The notes under the pieces: generated by a model
The model's input: only the letters and a program-made list of their open reading frames with translations
Databases searched by the model: none
Told to the model about the DNA's origin: nothing
Position numbers and translations under genes: made by a program
From: JAFDWR01 sp038216655
GTDB taxonomy: Bacteria; Armatimonadota; Fimbriimonadia; Fimbriimonadales; Fimbriimonadaceae
DNA length: 64,000 nt
Assembly: GCA_038216655.1 (NCBI GenBank)
Contig: JBBQPZ010000001.1
Location: 310,001 to 374,000 of the forward strand
Direction: 5' to 3'
Part shown: piece by piece, positions 1-8,692 of the stretch
How the letters are laid out: the number at the start of each line of letters is the position of its first letter
Numbering within the stretch: the first letter of the stretch is position 1

Positions 1-2
1 AC

Positions 3-1469
3 TACTCCACCCCGGTGGCCACGTCGCTGGTGAAGCACAGCTACGAGGCTCTCACCGACTCCGACGAGACGCGCAACGTCGCACCGGATGCCTATATCTT
101 CGACCACGACCGCGTGGTCGCCGAGAAGGAAGCCGCCAAGATCTTCAAGCGCTTCGGCTGGCGACGGATGGAATGCGAGCTACCGAACGAGCTTGCCGCG
201 GACGCATCCTTCATGTACGCCGCGCTTCAGGCCGCGCCGGGTCTAAAAGTCGCGCCCGACGACTATGCGAGAGCCTACATCGAAGACGTCGTCAGCCATG
301 AAGTGGGACATTGTCTCGGCCTCCGCCATAACTTCATCGGCTCAACGAACCTGACCACCGCCCAACTTGCCGACGACGCCTTGATCGACAAGGTGGGCGT
401 CTCGGCCAGCGTCATGGACTACATCCCGACGAACGTCCAAGCCGTCCTCAAGGGTAAGGGCAACTTCTTCACCCCGGTCGTCGGACCCTATGACATCTGG
501 GCGATCAAGTACGGCTACATGGACGTCCCGATGGCGAACGACCCGGTCTCCGAAACCTACACCCTTTCGCGAGTCGCGTCGCAGTCGGGACTTCCCGGCC
601 ATGCCTACCTAACCGACGAGGATGCCGACTCCTACGACCCATACGCGGTCCGCTTCGATAACGCCAAGGACCCGGTCAATTACTTCGGTCAGGAGATGAA
701 GGCGGCAAAGCGAGCCCTTCACTACGCCCTGGCCAATCTCCCGCGCCCGGGAGAGAGCTACACCCGCCGAACTGAGCTGGTGGCGGCTTCCCTGCTCCGA
801 ACGTTCAAGTGCGGCCGCAACGCCTCACGGTTCGTCGGTGGCATCGGCGTCAGCCGTAATTTCCGCGGTGACACAGACGAGCGCGCAACGCTCCAACCCG
901 TGAGCGGGGCCGAGCAGCGCCAGGCGATCGGCTTGATCACGCACGGCTGCCTCGTGGAGGATGCCTTCTCCCTGCCCACCGAGGCTCGCGTACGACTCAC
1001 GCTTGGCAACGTCGAGAACACGTGGGACGCCCCGCTCCGGAGCGTCGTCTCCTCGCAACAGATCGCCCTCGTCGGAACGCTTCTAAGCGCGGAAAAGACT
1101 TCGCGAATCGCGGAGAACGCCTACAAGCTCTCTAGCGGTTCCGGCAGTTACAGTCTTGGCGAGCATTACGGGACAGTTCTCACTGCGGTGTTCAGTGAGG
1201 TGGGTCAAAGCAAGAATATCGAGGCGAATCGCCGCGATCTGCAGCGATTCACCATCAATGCGCTGATCACCCAGTCGAGTGCTCCTCCCAGTGGTGTCAA
1301 CGAAGACGTCCGGATGATTGCGACGGATTCCCTTCGCCGACTCTCCGCTAGGTTTGGCGGTCAAATCGCCAACGGGAAGAAGTTGGACGAAATGACACGG
1401 CTTTACCTTCGGGACACAAAGGCGATCATCGATCGATTCCTTGCCCGGACAGTGACCGGAGCGAGGTAA
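3..1469 (+). CDS. Zinc-dependent metalloprotease of the DUF4953/DUF5117 type, 5'-truncated by the window edge
   Basis: The frame is open to the left edge, so the N-terminus lies outside the window; the GTG at 15 is internal and not a credible start. Counting from that GTG, a metzincin zinc site HEVGHCLGLRH lies at residues 95-105 (His95, Glu96, His99, His105). The expected Met-turn SVMDY follows at 132-136. This HExxHxxGxxH plus Met-turn arrangement is typical of the large secreted DUF4953-type proteases, which carry long N-terminal domains before the catalytic core and a helical C-terminal region, as here. The family is thought to be exported and to act on proteins outside the cytoplasm; the substrate is unknown. 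The catalytic domain looks intact. It is followed by a stem-loop, suggesting that transcription ends before the next gene. Confidence 0.9.
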   Translation, partial: YSTPVATSLVKHSYEALTDSDETRNVAPDAYIFDHDRVVAEKEAAKIFKRFGWRRMECELPNELAADASFMYAALQAAPGLKVAPDDYARAYIEDVVSHEVGHCLGLRHNFIGSTNLTTAQLADDALIDKVGVSASVMDYIPTNVQAVLKGKGNFFTPVVGPYDIWAIKYGYMDVPMANDPVSETYTLSRVASQSGLPGHAYLTDEDADSYDPYAVRFDNAKDPVNYFGQEMKAAKRALHYALANLPRPGESYTRRTELVAASLLRTFKCGRNASRFVGGIGVSRNFRGDTDERATLQPVSGAEQRQAIGLITHGCLVEDAFSLPTEARVRLTLGNVENTWDAPLRSVVSSQQIALVGTLLSAEKTSRIAENAYKLSSGSGSYSLGEHYGTVLTAVFSEVGQSKNIEANRRDLQRFTINALITQSSAPPSGVNEDVRMIATDSLRRLSARFGGQIANGKKLDEMTRLYLRDTKAIIDRFLARTVTGAR

Positions 1470-1475
1470 GAAGAG

Positions 1476-1501
1476 AGATCGGGCGCAAACACGCCTGATC
1501 T
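1476..1501 (+). terminator. Stem-loop, possible intrinsic terminator
   Basis: Two 10-base arms, 1476-1485 and 1492-1501, pair with a single G-T wobble around the loop CAAACA. The arms begin seven bases after the protease stop codon and are followed by a weak T-containing stretch (ATTTCCT). The short T tract makes termination likely but not certain. The next gene starts at 1509, so its ribosome site would lie in or beside this hairpin. Confidence 0.5.
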
Positions 1502-1508
1502 ATTTCCT

Positions 1509-2501
1509 ATGGCGACCCAGGCTAGCCACGAAGACTCCGCTCAAGTGTTGAGCGAGTTGCGCGCGTTTATCGACGCCGAGGTCGCGCGTGTCGGTTCGAC
1601 CGACGCGATTAATCCCGGGCACCGCGTCAAATTCCATTGGCCCCCTCACCCGGAGAGCTATAGCTTCCACGTGCTCGCCAGCGACTGGTCAAGTTCGATC
1701 GTGGCCAAGATGCACGGCGAAGAGTTCGAGCTAACGATCGCTCGCACTCGGCACGGGGTGTTCGGGCGTTCGGACGCGCTCTGGCTTGAGGCGCACGGGG
1801 AAACCGACGACAAGATGCTGCGGAAGCTACAACAACGCGCGGAACCTCTCTTTCAAAGGCAATTCGCCATCGCTCGTTGTCTTGGGATGGAGGTTCGCTT
1901 CAAGGGTCACGTTCGCGATCTTCCCCCCGCCAGTCTCGTGAAGCTGCTCTACTGCAGCGACCGCGACGTCGCCAACGATGCGCGGATCCAAATAGAGACC
2001 CACGCACGCTCTCACCTGTTTACCCCTGCCCTGATCCAAATTCTGCAGGATAAGCGGCACCCAAATCGGCGTGCTGCCCAATGGTGCGTCTTGGATCTCT
2101 TCGAAGACCTCCCATCCTTTGTGGTCTCACCCGCCGAAGAAGAAGAGGCATTAGCGGCAATCAGAGAATTGATCTGGACCGCGCCCGATGACTATGCGCG
2201 GACCATCTACAAGGCTGGCGTCGTGCTGGGAGGCCACTTGCCTCACATCACCGGAGGGAAGATGCTCCTCTCCTGCCTGGACGCTCCAAGCCGGATCGGG
2301 CGGCGAAGCGCCATCCATGGACTGTTTCACACGGTTGAATGGGTGCCCGACCTTAAGGAGGCCGTCGTGCGAGAACTCCGTAGAGTAGCCGAGACCGATT
2401 CCGAACCCCTTTTGCGATCCTTCGCCCAGGATATGGCGCGCGATATCGAAGATGCGGATACGGATCATATTCAGGAACCGGTCTTCCTCGACGAACCGTA
2501 G
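1509..2501 (+). CDS. Conserved hypothetical protein with HEAT-like helical repeats
   Basis: A 330-residue protein without signal peptide or membrane segment, so probably cytoplasmic. Residues 1-115 form a mixed alpha/beta region rich in Trp and Phe. From about residue 130 to 310 the sequence is a run of paired amphipathic helices (for example SLVKLLYCSDRDVANDARI and AVVRELRRVAETDSEPLL) of the kind found in HEAT/Armadillo-like repeat proteins, which usually bind other proteins. I recognise no catalytic motif and no named family. It begins 8 bases after the terminator-like hairpin and is followed 34 bases later by a broken gene, so it may be monocistronic. Confidence 0.7.
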   Translation: MATQASHEDSAQVLSELRAFIDAEVARVGSTDAINPGHRVKFHWPPHPESYSFHVLASDWSSSIVAKMHGEEFELTIARTRHGVFGRSDALWLEAHGETDDKMLRKLQQRAEPLFQRQFAIARCLGMEVRFKGHVRDLPPASLVKLLYCSDRDVANDARIQIETHARSHLFTPALIQILQDKRHPNRRAAQWCVLDLFEDLPSFVVSPAEEEEALAAIRELIWTAPDDYARTIYKAGVVLGGHLPHITGGKMLLSCLDAPSRIGRRSAIHGLFHTVEWVPDLKEAVVRELRRVAETDSEPLLRSFAQDMARDIEDADTDHIQEPVFLDEP

Positions 2502-2535
2502 TTTGCTCCTATACTTCGATTGCTAGGAGATACCT

Positions 2536-4572
2536 ATGATGATTGCCTTCGTCGCCCTCGCTCTTTCCCACTCGCTTCGAGGGCTCGATGCACCCGTCTC
2601 CCTTGAGATGCGAGCTTGTCGTCTCTCTGATGCAATGAAGGTGCTCGAGCCGAAGGTTGGGATGAAGCTCAATTGCGACGGGGCTTTGCGTGATGCGGTG
2701 GTGGTCGTTTCCGTTCACGAGGTGCCTGCCAAGGACCTTCTGGACCGATTAGCAATCGCCTGCGATGGCAAGTGGACGCTGGAGCGAACTGGTGAAATGA
2801 CCTTGAATTTGGACAAAGCGAGGGTCGAGGCACAGAAAGCGACGCAGCTCAAGGTCCGAACGGATCGAATCGCTGGCGCTCTGCGACGCATGAAGGACAA
2901 GCTTGAGAAGGCCGGCCCTTACGACGACGCTTCCATCCGTCGACTCATTGGGAAGTTCACTGCCTTCGACGAGGAGGCCAACTCGACCGACCCCAAGGAG
3001 CGCTCAAACTCTTACGAGCTTTTCCGGGGAATGAAGGGCGACATGCCGGGACATCGCGCCCTCGAACGCATCGCCGTCAATTTAGATCCTGAATTTCTGG
3101 CGCGCCTCCCCGAAGGGGAATCGGTGCTGTCCAACCGCCCGACAAGGATGGAGTTTCCCATCCCCGACTGAGCGAACGCGCTGACTCTGTTGGCCCGCGA
3201 GCAGGACAAAATGCTTGCCCTCTACAAGACCGAGTCTCCCCTGGAAAAGCATGGCACCAGCCTTACGGAGGATCCGCGAAACTACTCCGACCCAGTCGAT
3301 GCAAGCAAGACCCGGGTGTTAATCGTTGTACGCCACGATTACGACCTTCCTAAGCACCGAGAATACGGAAGCGGTGATTGAGCTCTCGCAAGAATCGATC
3401 GCTCACGTCGTTTCCATGTATTTAAGCCGTGACGAAGGACAGCCGCGCCTCCCCGAAGGGGAAACGCGGGCCAAAGTCCTCGATCCGGTGAAGTTTGAGC
3501 CACTTGGGTTTGAGATCAGTGAGTTGGTTACGAAAGCCGCCGACAACCAAAAGGCCAATATCGTCGCCTGCTTGCCCGACCAGGCGTCGGATATGGGATG
3601 GCTCCTCACCCCCGAAGGCGGGAGGAAGGTCAAGCGAACGGCCAGTTGGGTCTGGCGCATGCTCGGTCGATATGGATGCGTGGTCGATAGGGGCGAGAAC
3701 TGGGTCGTGGTCAGCCCGAAGACGTGGACCCCGTGGGCCAACCGGCCCGAATGCGCGGACTCCTACAATCTCTGACTTCCACGGGAATGCTGACTCTGGA
3801 AGACTCTGCAACCTACCAAGCAGGGGAAGGCGTTGACGAAGCCCCTCGACTCCTTTACGGTGCCATGACTGCCGTCGTCCCTCGCAGTTCCGTTTGCCTG
3901 CAGAACTGGGGAGCGGAAGCCCGCTTCTACGGATCGATGAGCTTGCCGCAAAGGGCGGTTCTCAAGGCGCACGGTCAAGTCCCTTACAGTCAACTAAGCA
4001 GCCAGGCAAAATCTCTTGTCGAAACCATGGTCTTTCGAAAGCACCGGAGTTTCCGGGTTGATTGGCCCATGACCCATCGCGGAAGCGGAAAGACCGGCAT
4101 TTGGATGGGCACAATGGCCACAGAGTCGCTGCCAAATGGAATTCTAAACGATGTCCCCATCGCCTTGGACGTAAGGAGCGATCTTAGCCTTCTGACCGCA
4201 CCTAAGGGCGGAGAATATCCCGGGCTGATGAACGTCGAAATGAGATCGATGGCGATGAACCAGCTCGCTCCGACGATGCCTCAACTCAATAACTACGACC
4301 CGCTCCATGGCGGACGGGCGGAGGAAGTTCTGCCGGGTCGGCAGGTCTCTTACAACTTCCGAGTTCAGTTCAACGCAGGAACGACCGGTTCGATGACGCT
4401 TATGTCACCAGAGTTCGATCTACGCGGGAATATGGTTCCGTTTAACCAGCTTCCCGCCAACTACCGTACCGCCTTGGACAAAGCGATGTCGGAGGTTAAG
4501 CAGCAATTTGGTGGCGATCCCACCCGCAGTGGTGCTGGCGTGCCACCTCCTCGCGAACGAGTCCGTCGGTAG
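2536..4572 (+). pseudogene. Broken STN-domain-like secreted protein: one in-frame stop and two frameshifts
   Basis: The gene opens at ATG 2536 behind AGGAG with a short hydrophobic leader. Residues 18-85 resemble an STN (secretin/TonB N-terminal) short domain. The frame is then interrupted by TGA at 3169-3171, after which the same frame stays open with protein-like content up to about 3320. Sense then moves to the next frame (3326-3775, ending in VWRMLGRYGCVV and NWVVVSP) and returns to the original frame from about 3740 to the stop at 4572. The pieces read as one protein of roughly 675 residues. Changing TGA to CGA (Arg) and correcting the two single-base shifts restores it. No enzymatic function is recognisable; similar long STN-led proteins of unknown role are what I would expect in Fimbriimonadia. 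Sequencing error is the alternative to true decay. Confidence 0.7.
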
Positions 4573-4581
4573 AATTCGGCG

Positions 4582-7080
4582 ATGGCCGAACGCATTCCCC
4601 TCTGCTACACCTTTGGCAACCACATGCACTGGGTGGACATGCAGTGGCTTTGGGGCTACGACGTCCTTTCGGGTTCGACCGACGACATGCTCGCGTACTG
4701 TGCGAAAGCTGGTGTTAAGGGGAATCTGAACTTCGACGGCATCGGCTTCGAGAAGATGGCCGCCGAGTCCCCGGAGCATCTGCAGAAACTGCGAGAGGCG
4801 GTCGCGACCGGGTTCATCGAAGTCGTCGGGGGAAGTTACGGCCAACCTTACGGTGTTTTTCAGGGCGGCGAATCCAACGTCCGGCAACGGATCTATGGCG
4901 TCCGCACCTGCCTCCGACTCCTCGGCGCGAGACCCCGGACGTTTTGGGAGGAAGAGTTCGACTTCTACCCTCAACTCCCGCAAATCCTGGCCGGTTGCGG
5001 TTTCACCGGTGCCTCGCTGTACTTCCAGTGGACTTGGCATACGCCGGAAATCCCGATGGAAGACGCTCCAGTTATCGCATGGGAAGGGATTGATGGCACC
5101 CAGATCCCCACTGCGACCCGAAACCGGATGAACCTCCACCAATGGCCGGAGGACTTCCGCATTCTGCTTGACGATCTGGCCGCGAATCCTCCGGAAGCGG
5201 GTTCGGTTCCACCCCTGGTCCTGCAGTGGCTCGAACTGATGCCGACCCAAGACTGGATGTGCCGTTCGGAGCTAATGATCCCAATGCTCGCCGAGCTCAA
5301 GCAAGACCCCCGTTTCGAGGTGTTGGCGACCACGCTCGGTGGCTACTTAGAGAAATGGAAGGGTCAAGCCCTCCCCGTCCGCCACTACGCAATGGACGAG
5401 GTCTGGCACGGCATGACCCTCGGCAAGAACGGCGACAACCACCCGAAAATGAGCGCGATGGTAGAGCGTCTCCTGTTGAGGTCCGAAACGGCGGCCGCCA
5501 TTCTCGGCCTCTTTGGCCGACCCTACGAACCGTGGGATGTGTATCCCACTTGGGAGTTAGAGGAATGCTGGCGTCTCCTCCTCGCCGCCCAACATCACGA
5601 CAACCACGAGTGTGAGGGCCTGTGTGGGCATGTGGCCCAGGCTCAGTTTGCCTTCATTCAGAGCTTGATGGATAGAAGTGATCCGGTTGAGCGACTCCTG
5701 CGTCGAACCGGTCTTCCCTCGGCCATCTTCAACCACCTCGGCTGTGCGACCTCTCAGGTCCCAGCAATGGGCTACTCCGTGGTCGAAGACATCAATCGCA
5801 CTCGACCCTGGATCGTGAATGACGGAGTCGCCGAATTCTCGGAGGGTGAATTCTTCGTTAGGATCGAGATCGAGACCGCCCGGATTCTAGAATTTCGAAC
5901 CTCGGGAGGATCAATCGAGAACCTGACACCCTGGTTCGAATTCGCGACGAATGGCCAACCTTCAAAGACCACGGGCCTCGACCGACCTTGGGGAGTTTTT
6001 GGCGATATCGAGAGCGGTGAGCTCGAAATCTTCATCGGACCCAGGAGCCTTGTCCTTCTTCGATTCACTCCTCTCCCTGAAGAGGGGGCCCTTCACCTCT
6101 GGGTCTCCGTCGATCCCATCCCCGATAGGGTGATCGATCCCGGATACGGCGGAGCGGTCCGCATGATGTGGCCGGTCGATCAGCAGTAAACGACGATCCG
6201 GACCGATGGGCCATATTCCGTACAGACCGTCGGCCCAGGTTCTTCGGGTCGCAGGAAGTATCCGGAAGGCGATTGGATGACCAGCCCGCAGTGGTTCGAG
6301 TCGGTCAGCGGTGCCTTCACCTCCCAGTCCTTTGTGGATTGCTCCACCCAAGACGGGGCTGGCTTGCTGATTGCCCACTCCGGAAGTCAGCAGTGGTTCC
6401 GAACCGAGGCCGGGCTCGCCAATGTTCTCCTCGCCATGGATCCTTGGGATGGGGACAACCAGGACACTCGGGCGATCACCACCCTCACCTTAACTCCCCA
6501 TCGAGGGCTGACCAACGCGGAGTGCATTCGCCGCTCCAGCCGTTTCCGCGGATTCGGGACGGACGGGTCCAGTCGTTACAAGGAAACTTGCGGTGACTCG
6601 GACTCGAATCCCTCCGCGGAAGGTTCTCCTTTCCCCCGCGACTTTTCCGCCGTCACATCCCACCACCCCGGCGTTCTCGCCACTGCCTTCTACCGCGAGC
6701 AAGGCTCCTTCGCGGGCCGCGGAGTCGAAAGCTACGCCGGCAAGGGAATCGAGCACCCCTATATACTACGTCTCGTCGAAGCAAACGGGGAGGAAGCAGA
6801 AGCGGAGATCACCCTCGCCGGACCCATCGCGACCGCCTACAAGACCAATCTCCTCGGCGAGATCATCGAGGCCATCCCCGTGGCTCAGGCCGATTCAAAG
6901 AAGTTGACAAGCGAACCCGAAAAACTCGCTGCCTTCGGGATAGAAGCCGCAAGCCTCAAAGTCCACCTCAAACCCTACGAGATCGCCACGCTCTACCTGG
7001 ACATCGTGCCCGGACGTAAACAGTTCCGTGACCTGGATGCCAAGCGCGAAATCTGGGCAACCGTACATCGGACTGAATAA
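4582..7080 (+). pseudogene. GH38-type alpha-mannosidase interrupted by one in-frame TAA
   Basis: Residues 1-535 (4582-6189) carry GH38 features: an N-terminal GNHMHWVD zinc-site motif, the FWEEEFDFYPQLPQIL region corresponding to the nucleophile loop and LPQIL signature, and HHDNHECEG in place of the usual HHDaitGt. TAA at 6187-6189 stops the frame, but the very same frame continues without shift to 7080 and encodes the C-terminal beta-sandwich typical of the family, ending in LKPYEIATLYLDI. Replacing TAA by CAA (Gln) gives a full protein of about 832 residues, normal for GH38. The ATG at 6277 could start the second half, but that piece would be only part of a mannosidase fold. The intact enzyme would remove alpha-mannosyl residues. 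No obvious signal peptide is present, so it would be cytoplasmic. Confidence 0.8.
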
Positions 7081-7414
7081 GCGATTTCAAAACCTGGTTG
7101 ACAAAACGACGCTTCGAGCTTACATGTTTGCGGGGAACAGAAGGCAGCGGATGAAGATGAGCGTCTCCGACTTTCTCAGGTGCTTTGTATTGGTCCGCGG
7201 TGCCACGGTTTGGCCGGGATTGCAAGTGCCAGGTGAACTGAAGTCGTTTCCCGGCAAACCGTGAGTTGTAATTGCCACTCGGCGTAGGAGCACTGCTTAC
7301 TAAGAAGCATTTCCTGTTCTTGGGCATCTTCCGTCCTGGCCACCACCGGAAATGCGACAAATGAACCTACTGAGTGGCAGAACGCGGCCTAGACGATGAA
7401 CCCAGACGCACCAA

Positions 7415-7457
7415 ATTGCCATTCTGGGTAAGCAGTGCATAGTGAGAACGTGAGTTC
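7415..7457 (+). repeat. Dispersed intergenic repeat, copy A
   Basis: This lies in the 425-base gap between the mannosidase remnant and nadE, where no gene is seen. The block GGGTAAGCAGTG followed by AGTGAGAACGTGAGTTC matches blocks at 31113-31157 and 53718-53767. All three are preceded by at least one CCCAGA hexamer (here 7401-7406). Weaker similarity runs upstream: GTTGAC near 7098 and TGAACCTA near 7362 also occur in the other copies in the same order. The whole gap 7081-7470 may therefore be one diverged copy of a roughly 250-400 bp element. Confidence 0.6.
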
Positions 7458-7505
7458 GTTCAAAACTTGAACCTAGGACAAGCTCGATCGAAGCAACCCG
7501 CGCAA

Positions 7506-8369
7506 CTAGTAATCGACCGGCCGCAAGTAATACTCGCCGATTGCCGTGCTACTGAGCATCGCAACCGTCGGGAGACGGCGCTTCCAATGGGTGCCGTCCA
7601 CCCGCTTCCAACAAAGCTCGACGTCCGCCGCCGGGAAGCCCATCTCGATCAACTTCGCCTTCGGGTAGCCAAGGGTCATGTAGTAGAGAACCCGATCTGC
7701 CTTCTGGTAAGTGATCCCGAAATCCAGTTCGTCGGTCTGACCCTTGATCAGATCGGCCGAAGCCGGTTTGTCGACAATCACGTCCGGCACGCCAAGCTCA
7801 CGGGCCAACTCCCAGACCTGTGTCTTAAACAAGTCTCCCAAGGGATTGATCGGGGGCGAGTCGTCGGCATGCCAAGTGTAGTAACCAAACAACCGCTCGC
7901 TCTTGTTACCCGTCCCAACGGGAAGGCCACCCACTTTTGCAGACTGGTCAAACAGGACGATCATTCGCGCCCGTGCACAGACATTGCCCAGACGGGCTCC
8001 TGAGATTTCCGGTTCGAGCTCGTTGACATACCCGTCAACCATCCCCGTGATGGGCACGGTTCGGACATTGATACCCAGATCGTCCACCACTAACTGGGCG
8101 TGATCCAAACTTTCCTGGGATGAAATCTTGTACGGCATGCGAAATGCATAGACGTTCTCGGGTCGAAGGGCTCGGGCGAGAAGGTAGGCGACGACGGCGG
8201 AGTCCACGCCTCCAGACAGGCCGAGAACGGCTTTCCTGATGCCTCGGCGACGGATCATCTCGTCCTCGATGAAGCGGGTCAGCCACTTGGCGACGAGCGG
8301 CGCGTGAATACGCAACGGCTCATCGCTGGTAGCATCAAACGGCTTCGCGTGGAAGACCGGAACCGGCAT
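7506..8369 (-). CDS. nadE: NAD(+) synthetase, ammonia-dependent type
   Basis: This enzyme makes NAD from deamido-NAD, ATP and ammonia, the last step of NAD biosynthesis. The 287 residues contain the PP-loop SGGVDS at 52-57, the second-half signature GNKSERLFGYYTWHADDSPP with NPLGDLFKTQVWELA, and the substrate-binding region around KPASADL. There is no glutaminase (nitrilase) domain, and the length matches stand-alone NH3-dependent NadE. It is transcribed leftwards from a gap of about 115 bases shared with a divergent small membrane protein, apparently as a single gene. Residues 1-25 form a short extension before the usual start of the domain, and I see no better internal start. Confidence 0.93.
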   Translation of the reverse strand: MPVPVFHAKPFDATSDEPLRIHAPLVAKWLTRFIEDEMIRRRGIRKAVLGLSGGVDSAVVAYLLARALRPENVYAFRMPYKISSQESLDHAQLVVDDLGINVRTVPITGMVDGYVNELEPEISGARLGNVCARARMIVLFDQSAKVGGLPVGTGNKSERLFGYYTWHADDSPPINPLGDLFKTQVWELARELGVPDVIVDKPASADLIKGQTDELDFGITYQKADRVLYYMTLGYPKAKLIEMGFPAADVELCWKRVDGTHWKRRLPTVAMLSSTAIGEYYLRPVDY

Positions 8370-8484
8370 AGCGTCAAGTTACCCAACTCGACGCTCGGCC
8401 AAAGGTCCCTCGGTGCGGACGCGATCTGCGGAATAGCGTTAAAGTAAGTACGGACAGGGCAAGAGGCTCGTCCGTGGAGAACAG

Positions 8485-8667
8485 ATGTCGGGAAGTTTAA
8501 AACTCGGTTTGACGATCCTCGCGGCGGTCGTTGCGTTTTGGATCATCAGTAAGATCGTGCAGTCGCTCATCTTTGTAGCGATTCTGGCTGGCGTTGTTTT
8601 GGTCGTCGGTGGCTTGATCTCAGGATCCAAACCGCTCGGCGGCGGCGGACGTCGCTTTCTTCCCTAG
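8485..8667 (+). CDS. Small membrane protein of 60 residues, unknown function
   Basis: The ATG at 8485 follows GGAG with a 5-base spacer. The protein has a short polar start, then two closely spaced hydrophobic helices (about residues 7-25 and 28-46), then a Gly/Arg-rich tail (GGGGRRFLP). That topology, a hairpin in the inner membrane with a basic tail, is common in small stress or assembly factors, but no family is recognisable. The next gene starts 25 bases downstream on the same strand, so the two may be cotranscribed. The good ribosome site and clean hydrophobic pattern make it a likely real gene. Confidence 0.6.
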   Translation: MSGSLKLGLTILAAVVAFWIISKIVQSLIFVAILAGVVLVVGGLISGSKPLGGGGRRFLP

Positions 8668-8692
8668 CCCGAGGTCGCGGTAGTCTGACCGC

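Noticed and set aside
6277..7080. Independent gene starting at ATG 6277
   Set aside because: It is the C-terminal beta-sandwich of the mannosidase in the same frame, with open sequence back to the TAA; no ribosome site precedes the ATG.
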